Below are positions 21,635 through 33,346 of a stretch of DNA of 64,000 bases, one piece after another. The notes under the pieces were generated by a model. The model was given only the letters and a program-made list of their open reading frames with translations. It searched no databases and was not told where the DNA came from. Within the stretch, counting starts at the first letter, position 1, and every line of letters begins with the position of its first letter. This DNA is from Dysidea avara (Eukaryota > Porifera > Demospongiae > Dictyoceratida > Dysideidae), in assembly GCF_963678975.1 (NCBI RefSeq), contig NC_089274.1, positions 23,831,133 to 23,895,132 of the forward strand, written 5' to 3'. Position numbers and translations under genes: made by a program.

Positions 21635-24600
21635 CTAAAGCATAAAAACAACAAGTCATCTCAGCATATCAGTGTTGTATGTTTACCTTACCTCTGCTGT
21701 TACCATATCAAAAGTGATATAATCACTTGCATCCACATTAGTGGATGATTGTGCGGCAAGTGTAAATCTTACACTTAATCCAACTGGAGCATTTCTGACG
21801 ACAGATATTTGAACTGTTATTTCAGCACTTGAGTTGGTGGTCACACGTGGTGTTTGTGGTGTCAGTGCATATTGAAAGAATTCCTCTTCAGTGGCTGATG
21901 CATCTGTATACACAGCTAATCTGAAGGTATCATCTGCTCCAGTATTCAATAGCACCACTTTAACTGTAGCATTTGATCCTCTTCTGAGTATGACAAATCC
22001 AGTGTCATTTATGCCTGAAATAATACAGCATTGTATTTGTGTGCCAGACTAAACATCAGTATCTATGCCCACATAGAATTTCAAAATGAAAAATTACTGT
22101 TCCTGTTCTTGCTCTTAATAGAAAAAACAATTAAAACCTTAGTGAGCAAGCTATAGTAGGTAAATGTAAGTATACCACTTATAAAATTCATGTGTGGATC
22201 ATAAAAATAAAAGGCGATGGAACAAACAAGGTCATTTACATCTGCAGCTATACTAGTGGAGTACTTCGGTTATGGCTGTTATGAGTGAAGTAGTGATTTA
22301 ATGACCACTAATATAGCTGCAGGTGTAGATGATCTCGCTTGTTTCATCGCTTTTTATTTCTACAATGCCTATTCAAATGTAAAATTTATAATTTTTACAC
22401 ACACATTTATTTGTTTACTTTTTTGTAACATGATTTATGATTGGTGAACCAGTGCATACCGCATCAAAGGCACCAGACACATTGTATTAGTAATCACACG
22501 AGTGAACATGCATCCTGATTAAATGCAAAGTGGCCATTTCGTTACGTTTTCTACCCGTTATACAAGTTTACAAACAAACAACAGTACAAGAAGTGCCTCT
22601 GCAATCAATCCATGCAGTTACCATGGAAATTATGACTGAAGGTGTGCAGCAATGTAGCCATCCTGCTTCTGTTTCATCTCTGTTCCACCTGTTACACAGC
22701 ATTACAAATGGAGTGCCTCTGAAATCAATCCAGTTGCACTACATGCTGAAGTCACCACGCGTCACCGCACATCAACACTTATGCAGTAGTGGAGAAAGAA
22801 ATGGGACACAAAGGAGGACAAAGGTAAGTCCATGATGTATGTATTGTAGCTGCTGGGGTTGGTGAAAAGACATGTCTCAGGATGAAACAGTGAAGAAATC
22901 AAACCTGTAGTGGTTGAGTTATGCTTGGCTGAAGGCATCAGTCAGTCGGTCAGTCAGTCGGTTGGTCAGTCAGTCAGTTGGTCAGTCAGTCAGTCAGTTG
23001 GTCAGTCAGTCAGTCAGTCAATCAGTTGGTCGGTTGGTTAGTCAGTCACTCAGGCAGTTAGTCAGATAGTACAAAATTCAGATAAATAAGATTAAAAAAA
23101 AATTCCATAGAAACTTGCTGAAAGGTCACTCTGAAGGCATTTTTTGGTTTGATTCTGCCTTAACCAAGCTGTTATGAAAGAAAAACAAGTCCTCCAGACT
23201 TGATAAGCTCCTGAATACATTTACTGCTGGCTTCTGAAGTCAGCACAGCTGGGGTTTCACTAATGAATTCTTATGGTCACCAGAAATTAAAAAATTAGAC
23301 CATGGCTTGTTTGATTGATTGGATTGGTTAAGCCTTACAGCACTTATAAGCTCCAGCATGTACTTCAACATGTGTGCTAAGCTCCTGGTGCTATGGATCA
23401 GACAATGAAGCCACAAGTGAAGAAAGAAGAGCGATATACTTGAGGAAGCAAACTAAATCTTGTATCTTGTTAATCATGGTCCAAGGAATAAAGTAATCCA
23501 TAACTGATCAATTATTATTCTGAAAATGAGTTAAGATATGGGGTTTGAATTAAATGGTGTGCTGGTGATTCCTTATTTAAGTTAAAAAAGTTTGGTAGAG
23601 TTGGTGTACCATTATTTAGTTGTAGACTGCTAACTTTCACTTTTTGATTGTATGGGTTTTGAGTCTAGTTTTTTGGAGCACTTGTTCAAAACTACATGGC
23701 AGTTGTTTGATTGATGCAGTGGCAGATTTAGGGGGGTTTCAGGTTTCCACAGAAACCCCCTTTGAAAAATGATTACGTAACAATCGACTATGTAAATTAA
23801 TTATTGTGGCGTGCGCATATAAAAAGCAACAACGTGATGTGCATGCTCAACACTCCGTAAATATAGACTTAGTAATATTTTATTTTTCACACTAAAATTG
23901 TTGCCAAATGCAGTCTCAGAGCATCAAAATTTCTAAAATTTCCTGGGGGGCATGCCCCCAGACCCCCCTAGCACAGGTGACTATGCTTCTTCACACACTC
24001 ATGCATAGGCGGCAGAAGAGGGGGTGCTGCAACTATTTACTGGGGTGCTGAGCATCCCCAACTCAAAGCTGTATTGTGCAATAGTCGTTACTTGAACTTC
24101 CAGAAACTTGTCAATCACGATCGAAATACTCTAATACAGCAGTCACCCTAATACAACTCAAGCATGTATTAAAATAAAATTAATAGTACTAGCATTTGAG
24201 TAACAGCTAAAACCACCAAAAATGCCTCCAAATTCAATCTCCTGATACCTAATTTTCAAAATTTTCCCTGGGGGGGCATCCTCCCCCCCCCCCCCCCCCC
24301 CGAATTAGCATGCTTCGCACACCTACCAGTACACCATAAATTTTAGCCATGCAACTGTAGCATCCTTCCACTTCCTATGCAGTGCATATGTCCACCTTCT
24401 AAACTGGAAACCCCCTTTATAAATTACTAGATCCGCCACTGTGATGGATAACTAGCCTTGACCAGTTTCTTGTATTGATTTGAGTGTAGGGAGCCCAAGT
24501 TTGATCTCAAACTTCAGGTGTCAGTGATCTCTAGTCATCCATTTTTACTCTCACAAAAATATCTCATTGACTGCAATCTACCCAGTATCCACCCAACTCT

Positions 24601-25983
24601 GTACTTACAAGAATTTAATATCACATTAAAATAACATTATTTGCAGCCATTTTTGGCCACCACCTTTATTTTCACTACTTTTTTAAACCCAAGTGTTTTG
24701 AAAGCCGCACCCTTTTTTACAGCTTGGCTGACTTTTGTGTGAATATATTATGAACTCTTGCTTATGTGCATATCAGACAATTCAGTGTATTTTAATGTCA
24801 TTCAGCTGCAGTATGAAAATGTACTGTTTGTTCAATTAGAATTTTAAAAATAAAACTGATTCTAAAAAAACCTGTTAATTTTAGCAACTTTTATATGCTC
24901 ACCTGTATAGCACATATATCATATACGGGGTGGGTGGGTGGGAGGGTGCGGAGGGGAGGGGTGGTGGGCCGCCCACGCACAAGAAATGGTTGACAGTGAA
25001 AAAACAGTCTATAAGTATCATACAACTGTTTAAATATATACGTTCTTTGATATTGTATATGCATTAGTTTGCCAGTGATAGGTATAAACGGCGAAAAGAA
25101 TGTAATGAATTGTCCGCCCACGCCCAATTTGCGCCTTCGTTAAAATGGCCTTGCTCAAAGACGATTAAATGTCTATGACAGTTTTCTGTATAAATACTTT
25201 GGTTTGTTTATCATGCTGTAATATTGTGCTGCTGTGTTATGCTATAATAATATTAATGCTTATATTATTTAATGATGTTTGTTTCTATTACTTTAGTGCA
25301 CGGTGGGAGGTGGAAGCGTCCATGATGACGATTGGGCAATGTGCAAATAAGGTGAGTGTATGCTTTGTAAAAAGAAGCCCACGTAGCTGTGCAGGGCTCA
25401 TCTTCTGTACAGCTCATCTTCTGTATAGTCTTTCATTATTTTATTTTTCCCGAGGGGTAGCCAACTCCCACGCAAAACACAGAAATGGTGTACCAGATGG
25501 ATTGCCAATGCCCACGCAAAGCACCCAAATGGTGTGTACGAGACTCCCAATCTTTATGTATTTTTAAAAGCATTTAGTGAGATTGCTAACTAGTAACTAC
25601 CTGTACAGTTGTTGATCTACATCTTGTTCTAGTTATTCATGATCGATCATTGTCTACTTTCTCCATTATTTTTATGGATTTAGGATTTGGTTTCTAATAT
25701 ATTTGTGTATTTCTGATTGGATTTCTCACATAGCATACAAGAGTCCCAAGGCATTGGCTACCCCTCGCTTTTTACCAAAAGCCAGTTCATCTCTAGTTGA
25801 CAAAGATAGTGTGACCATCTAATTATGATATTATTTCAATCTAAATTAAATTCTTGATCACAGATACACATTTCCCTTGTTGCTATATGTGGCGCACCAC
25901 AAAATTAACCAATGTAAACAACCATTACCATACCTTGTAGTGTTTTATTTTTATGTGAATATGCATTGAAGTGTGTGTGTAGT

Positions 25984-26039
<56 letters not shown>

Positions 26040-29000
26040 TGTGTGTGTGTGTAGTGTGTGCGTGATAAAGATTTTTTAAATTCACTAATTTAAATGTGAC
26101 TGTTTTTTCCACAGGTTTATATGTTGGAGAACTGCATGCAAACAACTAACTTGAAATTTTTATAATGACCATTTTAAAAAAATATTTATTTGATTACATG
26201 TACAAAATACAAAGATGTATCACGTGATCAAAACAGTTATTAGCATGATGTACAAGGACTATTGACCATTGAAAAGTTGATGAATTAAACATTCAAGAAC
26301 GGAATGCTTCTCCATTGCAACTCGCCCACGCAATATAGCGCGCGCGTCACTAATAATCAGTGCTCAGCCGGGGTATGCGACTATTGGATTGAGATGGTGA
26401 TTTTTATAAAATTATTTGTACCTTGTAAAACGTTCATCACGAATGGTATAGCTAGCTGAAGTATTCAAGAAAGGATAGCTCTAGCCTGGTATAACCTGGA
26501 ATCGTTAAAAAGTTCGCGCCTGGATTGTTGGGGTGAGCAAATATTTTCATTGCCAATGGTTCTATGTGTAATGTTAAACCCCCTACTTTGTACCATGAAG
26601 AAGGCCGTATTAAGCTGTTACATTTTACGTGAAAGTAGATGTCATGCTGGCCATTCCTGCTAGAACCTGGAAAAGGTTAAAAAGTTATCTGGCGCTCCAT
26701 AACAGAGCCTTGAAAACCTGCTTCCAGTGTAGACGCGTGTATCTTGTCAATAAAAATTTTTTTATTAAAAGTCGCTTAATTGTTTGATATGGTACTGCTG
26801 ACAAAAGCCTAACATTGCCTAATTCAATGGCACTAAATTAACTATAGGCTTCTGATTAATTCATTTATCCAATTGTCTAAGGTTACATCCTTTCTGAGAA
26901 CATGAATGTTCTACTCTATCAACTACATACTGCAGAAATTCACAAATACCTACCAAATGTTAAACTGATAGTAGTCGGTTCCACTGATATAGCACTCACA
27001 TAAGAGAAATTAAACCCATTATCATCAATTCCCACAATTTGTATCTGGAATTCCTCCACTGGTGGCACAAATAAACTGATATAGCTGTCATTACTTGTTC
27101 TTGTAAGGTTATCTGTTGATTGAATTACACCTTGACTGTTAACAAAGTTAAGACCATTGATAGACACAGATGAGTTGCTTCCCATCACAGTCAACATGGC
27201 AGAGGTCAGTATTCCTACAATTTAGTACACAGTAGATAATAGAGATAAAACAGATTCAGATATCTTACCTGCTAATGGTTTTAAATCATTGATCTCATCC
27301 ATACCACTGGGGTTAGTATAAATTAGTTCACTAGTGAACATTAGTTCACTGTTTCCCATAACATGAACACTGTATGATCCTTGGGAGGTGAGGGTGATCG
27401 TCCACTGACCAGACAAGGAAGCATCAGTGATATTAACAACAGCAATGTATGTTGCAACAGACTCCAGAGAAATTGAGTACTGCATCAAAGTTGATGCATC
27501 AATTCCTGAATTAGTCACATCTAACATCTTAATAATATAACATTGTTCACTTACCCCATGGAGTAGTCACAGACACACCAATGTTTCGCCCATTAATAAG
27601 AATCAACACTTGTATTGTGTAGCTGTCAACTGGAAAACTGAAAATAATATCGGTAACTGTACCACCTGACTGACGGAAAACTGTAGCAGTGCTCTGTATG
27701 GTTGAGAATGTGATAAAAGTTGACAATTCAGAAATGTCAGTCATTAGAACTGGAAGAATTTGACCACCTGAAAATGTCACTAATTCTTGATCAGTTTGTC
27801 GCTTATGACGCAGTTTATTTCTACGCAATGAACGTTTTCTCTCATTTGACAAAGTCTGAATAAAGAATACTTTCAAATTCTTTTCAGCAATTATAGCTTC
27901 AGCTTCAGTAAGACCCTCCTCGTCTGATGCAGTGGAATCAGTGTACACAAAGATTGATGAATCTTGTTCACTGGCCTCAGCAGCACGTAAAACAGCGCTG
28001 ACAATAGGAACATTACCATCTCCACTACTCTGTATATTTAGTCCACCAATATTGGCTGAAAGTTGACTGATATTACCAGTTTTGAATGTGCTTCCTGGAC
28101 CTGTAATGAACAGCGTGGGAAAAACTGAAAAATAGAATTTTGCATTTCCACAAAGTTCATTTATGCCTTTTGTTGTACCTTGTCATAACTTGTATGGTAT
28201 GGTCATTCTAAATTAAAAATCCTTCACATATCAGCTAACTACAATGGTTTCACAACTACATTTGCTCCAAACATAAAGTGACTTATCGCTAGCATAAATG
28301 CATAGCTATAGCTAGCATAATTATCATTGATTGTACACAATTACCACCATCAGGATGGTATACTACATTGCTATTGATGCATGCTTCTGATACAACCACA
28401 CGAAACCGATCAATGGCTAGAAATAAGATAAAGCATCTAGAAACAGAAAAACAAGTAATCTGACAACTAAAGGTTCACCCATGTGTAGATCTGAGAGGGG
28501 GGAGGGAGGCTTTGCTTCTCTGGATTATAAGAACAACATTCCACACCAAAGACAGACTAGGAGCTCACACTCTATTAAAATACAGAAAGCAAAAGGGTCT
28601 AGCTTGTAGAAATTGCACACTGTGACATTCACCTGCAGCTGGCTATATACTATTGCACATTTTGATGATACTTCCAGGCATGTGCCTATAGCTAACCTGT
28701 GGTCAGCTGTGGGTGCACACCTGCAACTGTTTCCCAAAATGCATGTGTACGTCTGCATGCATGTATGTTTTTTTTTGTTAGCTTAATTGTTCATAGATAA
28801 CAGACACATAATGGATTGGAAACACATTATAATCTATGGTCATGGCCACATGATGACATTTATGGGGTATGTATTAGTAATACTTTTTCCTAAAATGTGG
28901 ATATCTTATTCACTTGATTGATATTACATTTGTACTTTTGAAGGTATAAACATTTTGTTATTATAGCACTTAGCCCTAGACTTGCTTTTATAAAGCCTCA

Positions 29001-31650
29001 CTAAAGCTTCTATCATGTAGTCATTCTTTCACTCTTTACCTACTGAAGTAATTGCCATACAGAGCTAAAAATATTACTGTGCACTCATTATGTGGCAAAG
29101 CTGTTTAGCATGTCTACAGCTTTGTGTGTAATATAGCTACCCTGTACACCAACAAGTTGATGTTGTGCCACCTCTAAAACCGGGTGCCCAGTAAATACTA
29201 TCCATTAACACACAGCATTTATTTTTCGCCTTGTTTTGTAATGATAAATATAGTACATTAAACGTATTTTGTAATTCACCAATTATTTCATAATTCATCA
29301 ATTACGTTGCTATGTATCGCTTAGGAAGCCAATCTATTTCGGAAAACTAATTTTCTAGGTAAACACATTTAATTGCAAGCAGTTGTAGTAAAGGGGATGA
29401 AATACCATATAGAGGGAAATTTTGTCAGGGGGAAACTTTGGGCGAATTTCTTGATTTGCTACAAAATTTAACCTGCTAATTACTCGTAGCACCTGAAATT
29501 AGCATATTTATAGCGATAGATTGAACTTGAATTCACCAAAGTTTATTTTGCCAAATGCAATTTAGCCTGCTATTCACCAAAGTTTACCCCCACCAAAATT
29601 TCCCTCTATACAGTAATGGATTATTACCTACTACCTGGTAGAGTGAAACAATCTGGGATAACATGCTCAAATAGAACACATGAGTTGCATTCTTAGTACC
29701 TGCTGCGGTGGTGGGTAGAATCTACTCACGATACAAACAGATAATTTTCCTGCCTGTGTTCTGGGGGTGTTTGCGCTAAGACAATGAAAACATTAGCAGG
29801 TTCAGGGAAGGAATGAATCCGTAAAGAAAGCTTAGGAGGATGGATAGTGGCAGATGGGTAACTCAAGGAAGGCCATGTCTGCCCAAAGTACTAATACGTG
29901 AACGGTGAGAACAGCATGCAGTGCACTTTTTGGCTTCTTGTATGGCTTTACTGGGGTGCCTGAAGTCAACCACAAAACCATAAACTTTCAGAAGCCTCTA
30001 TGATGACCTATCAATTATGACATCATTTTCCATCATTTTGTGCAGAGAGTACAACTAAAACGAGAGCTCCTTTGTAAGGTAGGCAGTTTGTGGTGAAGTT
30101 TTCAAATGATTTAGCCATTAGCAAGTGCTGTATTGCTTTTCAATCCATGTAAACCTATTTTCAAGTGTGCTTTCTCTTCAGTAATTGATGTTTTCTTTGT
30201 GCTATTGTTTCTGGTAGGGGTATTACTGTTCTAGTCTTGGTTAATTAAGAAGGCAAGCACCCCGCAGAAGCCATACACTTAATTACAAGCTCAAAGGAGA
30301 ATAGCAGAATAGCAGAATGAATGAACACTAGAAAAATCTTTTCATCCCCTATGCCATATACATAACAGGGGTCCCAATGACATTGCTATAAATATTACCT
30401 GAATCACTCAAGGGTACAAGAATATATCTAATTTGTATCTCTTCTTCAATAGTATCTGTATACTGCTGTACATTGGTAGCTATGTCTGGTAAAGACGCTT
30501 GGATCTCTGTCAATATGGTATTATCTGTTCTTCCGGTAGTATCTATTACAATAGCAAGGTCAATGATTCTCCTGGCCTGTGTTATTTCTAGTCCCAAAAA
30601 TTCTCCAAACAATGCATCATTGCCTACGTCATTACGAATGTCAGTAAGGATAAAATTTGAGTGTTGTTGTGCAACGGTGGCCGCTACTCTGTGCAGAAAA
30701 TAATGTGGAGAAAATTTGCTATGGGTGGAATCCTTATTAATACCACCCGTAGCAGATGAATCAGATGTGCCATCTATTAGTCCTCCATGACTGCACTTTA
30801 TTGGTGGCTTAGGTATGGGATTATTTTGAGCATCTCTTCCGCCATCGGCATATCCACTTGTAAGAACTTGCTGAGACTGTAATGAGCTTTCAAGGTTATC
30901 ATCACAATCATAGCATGATGTGGTTTCAATAAAAGGAAGCAACATCAACAAGTCCCCTAAGATAGCATCTCCAGTCCTAGTACAATTTTGGCACGTCAGC
31001 CTGTTTGGGCCTGCAACATTTTGTATCCTCCTTCCTCTTTGTCCAAGCACAGCATAATGAGATGGTATGTTTTCCCCATCATACAGGTTCTCAATCCAGT
31101 TACTGTGACTGTAAAAATCCTGTAGTGTGTGAAGTAAGCGTCCTGCATATCGTCTGGCGGAGTCGAATCTGCCTTGTAATATGTCACGTGCTATTATTTC
31201 ACGAAACTCAATGAGACGTCGCTGTCCATCCGCGAATTGTTCAGCATCAAAGTGAGCTGCCGCCATTCCTAATTCGTCAGAGTCGACCCTTGTGTTGGAG
31301 TCCTTCACCGAATCTATTGCTCGTTCAAGCTGAGATGCTCTCCGGGCTCGCGAACTCACACTCGCTGACGAGCCATAGTAGGCGTTCACAAGACGAAAGG
31401 CATTCAGGTCAGAGCTTGAAAGAAGCTGTTTGATATCCTGGGTGCTATCTACGTTGTTGGGATTAGGATTTTGTAACAAAACGTCGGCAGCTACTTGTAA
31501 CATTGCGTTACCCGTCATGGCGGGGTGGCTAACCGAGGGTCCATCGTCTTCAAAGAACCTATCTAGGATAAACAATCGAAATTCGGTTGGTATAAACCCT
31601 CTAACCAAGCTGGTACTCCAGACTACCAACAAGATCACTTTTAACAACAT
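21542..31650 (-). CDS. VWA7-like secreted protein gene, exons joined
   Basis: Proposed coding exons on the minus strand are 31650-30399, 28124-27555, 27520-27269, 27214-26954, 22014-21692 and, tentatively, 21634-21542. Introns 1-4 have GT/AG ends and are all phase 1, so the reading frame carries through. The product would be about 915 residues, close to the roughly 890 of vertebrate VWA7. It starts with a signal peptide, then has the VWA7-type N-terminal domain (HTLQDFYSHSNWIE near residue 170), a von Willebrand A domain split between exons 1 and 2, and beta-rich extracellular domains. The protein is probably secreted or surface-anchored. The long first and fourth introns hold several MITEs. 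The exons before the sixth are well supported by frame and family similarity. Confidence 0.75.
21692..22014 (-). CDS. VWA7-like gene, exon 5
   Basis: The acceptor TATTTCAG precedes 22014 and continues the phase-1 frame of exon 4 after a 4.9-kb intron. The 108-residue segment (LLNTGADDTFRLAVYTD and later VRNAPVGLSVRFTLAAQS) resembles the C-terminal beta domain of VWA7-like proteins. The most likely donor is GAG|GTAAGG, phase 0; an alternative GTAAAC donor lies 5 bases further. Confidence 0.7.
22203..22361. mobile_element. Hairpin MITE in VWA7-like intron 4
   Basis: The left arm (AAAATAAAAGGCGATGGAAC, later CTGCAGCTATACTAGTGG) is mirrored by the right arm ending TTGTTTCATCGCTTTTTATT. About 160 bp fold into one hairpin. 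It carries no gene. Confidence 0.6.
22430..23070. repeat. Dispersed repeat B with (CAGT)n-like tail
   Basis: The sequence from about 22430 matches 44390-45060 plus 45922-46060, with shared blocks such as GCAATCAATCCA, CATCAACACTTA-type and TTGGCTGAAGGCATCA. It ends in a degenerate tandem array of CAGTCAGT and GGTCAGT units at about 22936-23060. It may be a transposon of unknown class. Confidence 0.5.
23717..24441. mobile_element. hAT-like element, 5-bp TSD TGATG
   Basis: Ends CAGTGGCAGATTTAGG and CTAGATCCGCCACTG are inverted, flanked by TGATG at 23712-23716 and 24442-24446. Inside are G- and C-rich runs and a CTCTAATACAG-type motif at about 24130. A second end-like sequence, ATAGGCGGCAGAAGAGG at about 24006, suggests a nested partial element. 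Confidence 0.75.
25450..25770. mobile_element. Possible MITE with 14-bp inverted ends
   Basis: CGAGGGGTAGCCAA at about 25450 is mirrored by TTGGCTACCCCTCG at about 25753. The interior has repeated CCCACGCAAA words. No target-site duplication was evident. Confidence 0.35.
25968..26063. repeat. (GT)n microsatellite
   Basis: About 90 bp of GTGTGT repeats are interrupted a few times by GTAGTG. Confidence 0.9.
26954..27214 (-). CDS. VWA7-like gene, exon 4
   Basis: The acceptor TTGTAG and the donor G|GTAGGT are both phase 1. The segment has beta-rich sequence with several N-glycosylation sequons and the conserved-looking VPPVEEFQIQIVGIDDNGF, typical of an extracellular linker or Ig-like domain in this family. 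Confidence 0.7.
27269..27520 (-). CDS. VWA7-like gene, exon 3
   Basis: The acceptor GTTAG before 27520 and the donor GCAG|GTAAGA after 27269 are both in phase 1. The 84-residue segment (LSGQWTITLTSQGSYSVHV and following) reads as a beta-sandwich domain of the type that follows the VWA domain in VWA7 and hemicentin-like proteins. Confidence 0.7.
27555..28124 (-). CDS. VWA7-like gene, exon 2
   Basis: The acceptor TTTTTCAG precedes 28124 and fits the phase-1 donor of exon 1. The exon completes the VWA domain: ILVPLSDS continues into FPTLFITGPG and then SIFVYTDSTASDEEG, the usual beta-strand with TD-type loop. A basic stretch RRNKLRHKRQ follows and could be a furin-type cleavage site. The donor is at G|GTAAGT, phase 1. 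Confidence 0.75.
29410..29608. mobile_element. Mariner-like MITE in VWA7-like intron 1, TA target site
   Basis: Inverted ends TAGAGGGAAATTTTG and CAAAATTTCCCTCTA are flanked by TA (29408-29409, 29609-29610). Subterminal GGGGGAAACTTTG is mirrored by CAAAGTTTACCCCC. It carries no gene. Confidence 0.75.
30399..31650 (-). CDS. VWA7-like gene, exon 1
   Basis: The ATG is at 31650. A hydrophobic leader (LLKVILLVVWSTSLVRG) is a likely signal peptide. Residues about 135-260 carry the family hallmark HFDAEQFADGQ, LLHTLQDFYSHSNWIE and Cys pairs (CQNC, CYDCDD). Near residue 370 the VWA domain begins with LAIVIDTTGRTDN. The metal-site motif, usually D-x-S/T-x-S, ends in Arg here. The donor CAG|GTAATA falls after codon position 1. 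Confidence 0.8.
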
Positions 31651-31929
31651 CTCTCAGCTAGTCCTAGCTATAGATGCAACCCAAGGTGCTAGCAATCATA
31701 AAGAATTTTTATTGCGTTCTTGTATTTATATTGACATGCCATGTAACTTGCTATGCTACATGACTTAATTAAAAGCATGCAATTAGACGTGCATCAGTGT
31801 CATCATATTAGCTAATTACCTTTCAAGTGGGCAAAAATACTATTAAAGTAATTTTTGTGGTAAGGCCAATGAAACTTGATTAGCAGTTTCGCGTCATCGC
31901 CCGCATGCTTTTGATACACCCACATGGAA

Positions 31930-32060
31930 TTTTATTATTGGTATTTTTCAGATCGAAATACTCTAATAGAACAGTCACTTTTACTCTAATAGAGCAATCT
32001 CTAATGGAAAAATCACTTGTCCGGCTAGTAACGTACTTTAGCTATTTAATGCAAGAGTAA
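31930..32060. repeat. CTCTAATAGAG-motif cluster upstream of the VWA7-like gene
   Basis: GATCGAAATACTCTAATAGA at about 31951 is followed by two more TCTAATAGAG or TCTAATGG units. No enclosing element with clear ends was found. CGCCCGCAT words lie on both sides (31909, 32160), as in the 4581-5372 element. Confidence 0.4.
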
Positions 32061-32477
32061 TCAGTGTAGATCTTTTTTGGCAGAAATCTTCGTGTGTTGT
32101 GCTTTTGGAAAAATAATGAATAAGGCCAGCATTTATTAATTCCTTGTTTCCCGTCACCCGCCCGCATACCACTTTACTTTCCGTATTGGTAATTAGTATT
32201 TAGAAATACGAAATATTTCCGTGTTCTTACGGTGATTTCTGCTATATGTTCGAGAATATTCTTTGCCACGTGGCTATGTTGTTTAGTAAGACTATTATTG
32301 TTAAAAAAAAAAAAAAATTGTTTACACAAGAAACTGTACAAATGTACATAAGCGTGCAAGTTACAATTGTATTAGGAAGGGTGATAGTTCCGTGGACTAT
32401 TGTGGATTTCCACGAAGAAAACGTGACATTCAGTGAGTTCTTTTCTTGTATAAAGTACTGCAATACCATATTGAAGT

Positions 32478-32834
32478 CATAGGCGGCGGAAAGGGGGGGG
32501 CTAGGGGGCTAAAGCCCCCCCTCAGAATGATATCACAACGAAATTATCTTTCTTGGAGTGGGGCTGAAAACCGTGATAAAGAGATACTCTAATAGAGCAG
32601 TCACTCTAATAGAGCAGTCACTCTAATAAAGTAGTCAGTGTGTAGCGAGCTATGTAAGGATTTTTATGTAGTTTATCAGCTAGAAATGGTAGCTGGTGAG
32701 GTGGAAAGCTCTTGTCAGTTGCAATTGGTTGTGACCTTTTTTTTTTTTTTTTTTTTTTTTTGGTCTCACCAAACTATAGAAATAATCTGGGTTAGCCCAG
32801 CCCCCCCTCATATTAACTACTTCCTCCGCCGCTG
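32478..32834. mobile_element. hAT-like MITE, 8-bp TSD ATTGAAGT
   Basis: Inverted ends CATAGGCGGCGGA and CCTCCGCCGCTG are flanked by perfect ATTGAAGT copies (32470-32477, 32835-32842). The interior has three CTCTAATAGAGCAGTCA units (32585-32635) and a poly(T) run (32738-32761) flanked by GTGACC and GGTCTCACC. This is the same module as in other elements, reversed. Confidence 0.85.
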
Positions 32835-33346
32835 ATTGAAGTAACAGGAATTAAAGGGAGCGAGGTTACTAAAAACGTTTGTAGGGAACAAGATAGACGC
32901 TATGATAGTGTCTGGAATTGACCAGTGTGTTATACCAGTTTGCTCACAATTTGGTATTTACGTTAGGTTTGCTGTAGACTTAATATCGCCCAGCACCTCA
33001 GAAGAAATGATCACAGTGTCAGTTTAATATTCTTGTGGATTTGAACTGATATGTTGCTACTGTACAAAAGAGGTCATGTCAGAAGACGTTGTTAATCTTC
33101 CAATGTGTGCAGACTGTAAGGAAGAAGGGAAAACACCCATCAAGAGACCCCAAAAATATATATATATATTTGGCGAGAGACCTGGTTGTTACCTTCCAGG
33201 ACCCGCATATTTCGGCACTTATATTTTGGCTTTTAAACCTAGCTTCTTTGTTTAGGTAATCATTAAATCGCAGTTTTCTTCCTGCTTTACCTCTAGGGAG
33301 AGTATTTTTGGGCTGTTTTGGGTCTGAGTGTGCACTATTTCGAACC

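Noticed and set aside
24891-25567. Possible small genes around 25.0-25.5 kb
   Set aside because: The ORFs are short, low in complexity and overlap repeat-like CCCACGCA words; no domain or splice support was seen.
25951-26145. His/Thr-repeat ORF
   Set aside because: It is a product of the GT microsatellite on the minus strand.
28346-28416. Exon-like frame (IDRFRVVVSEACINSN) with AG and GT ends between VWA7-like exons 1 and 2
   Set aside because: Exon 1 joins exon 2 in phase 1 and gives a continuous VWA domain without it; adding it would break the expected beta-strand order.
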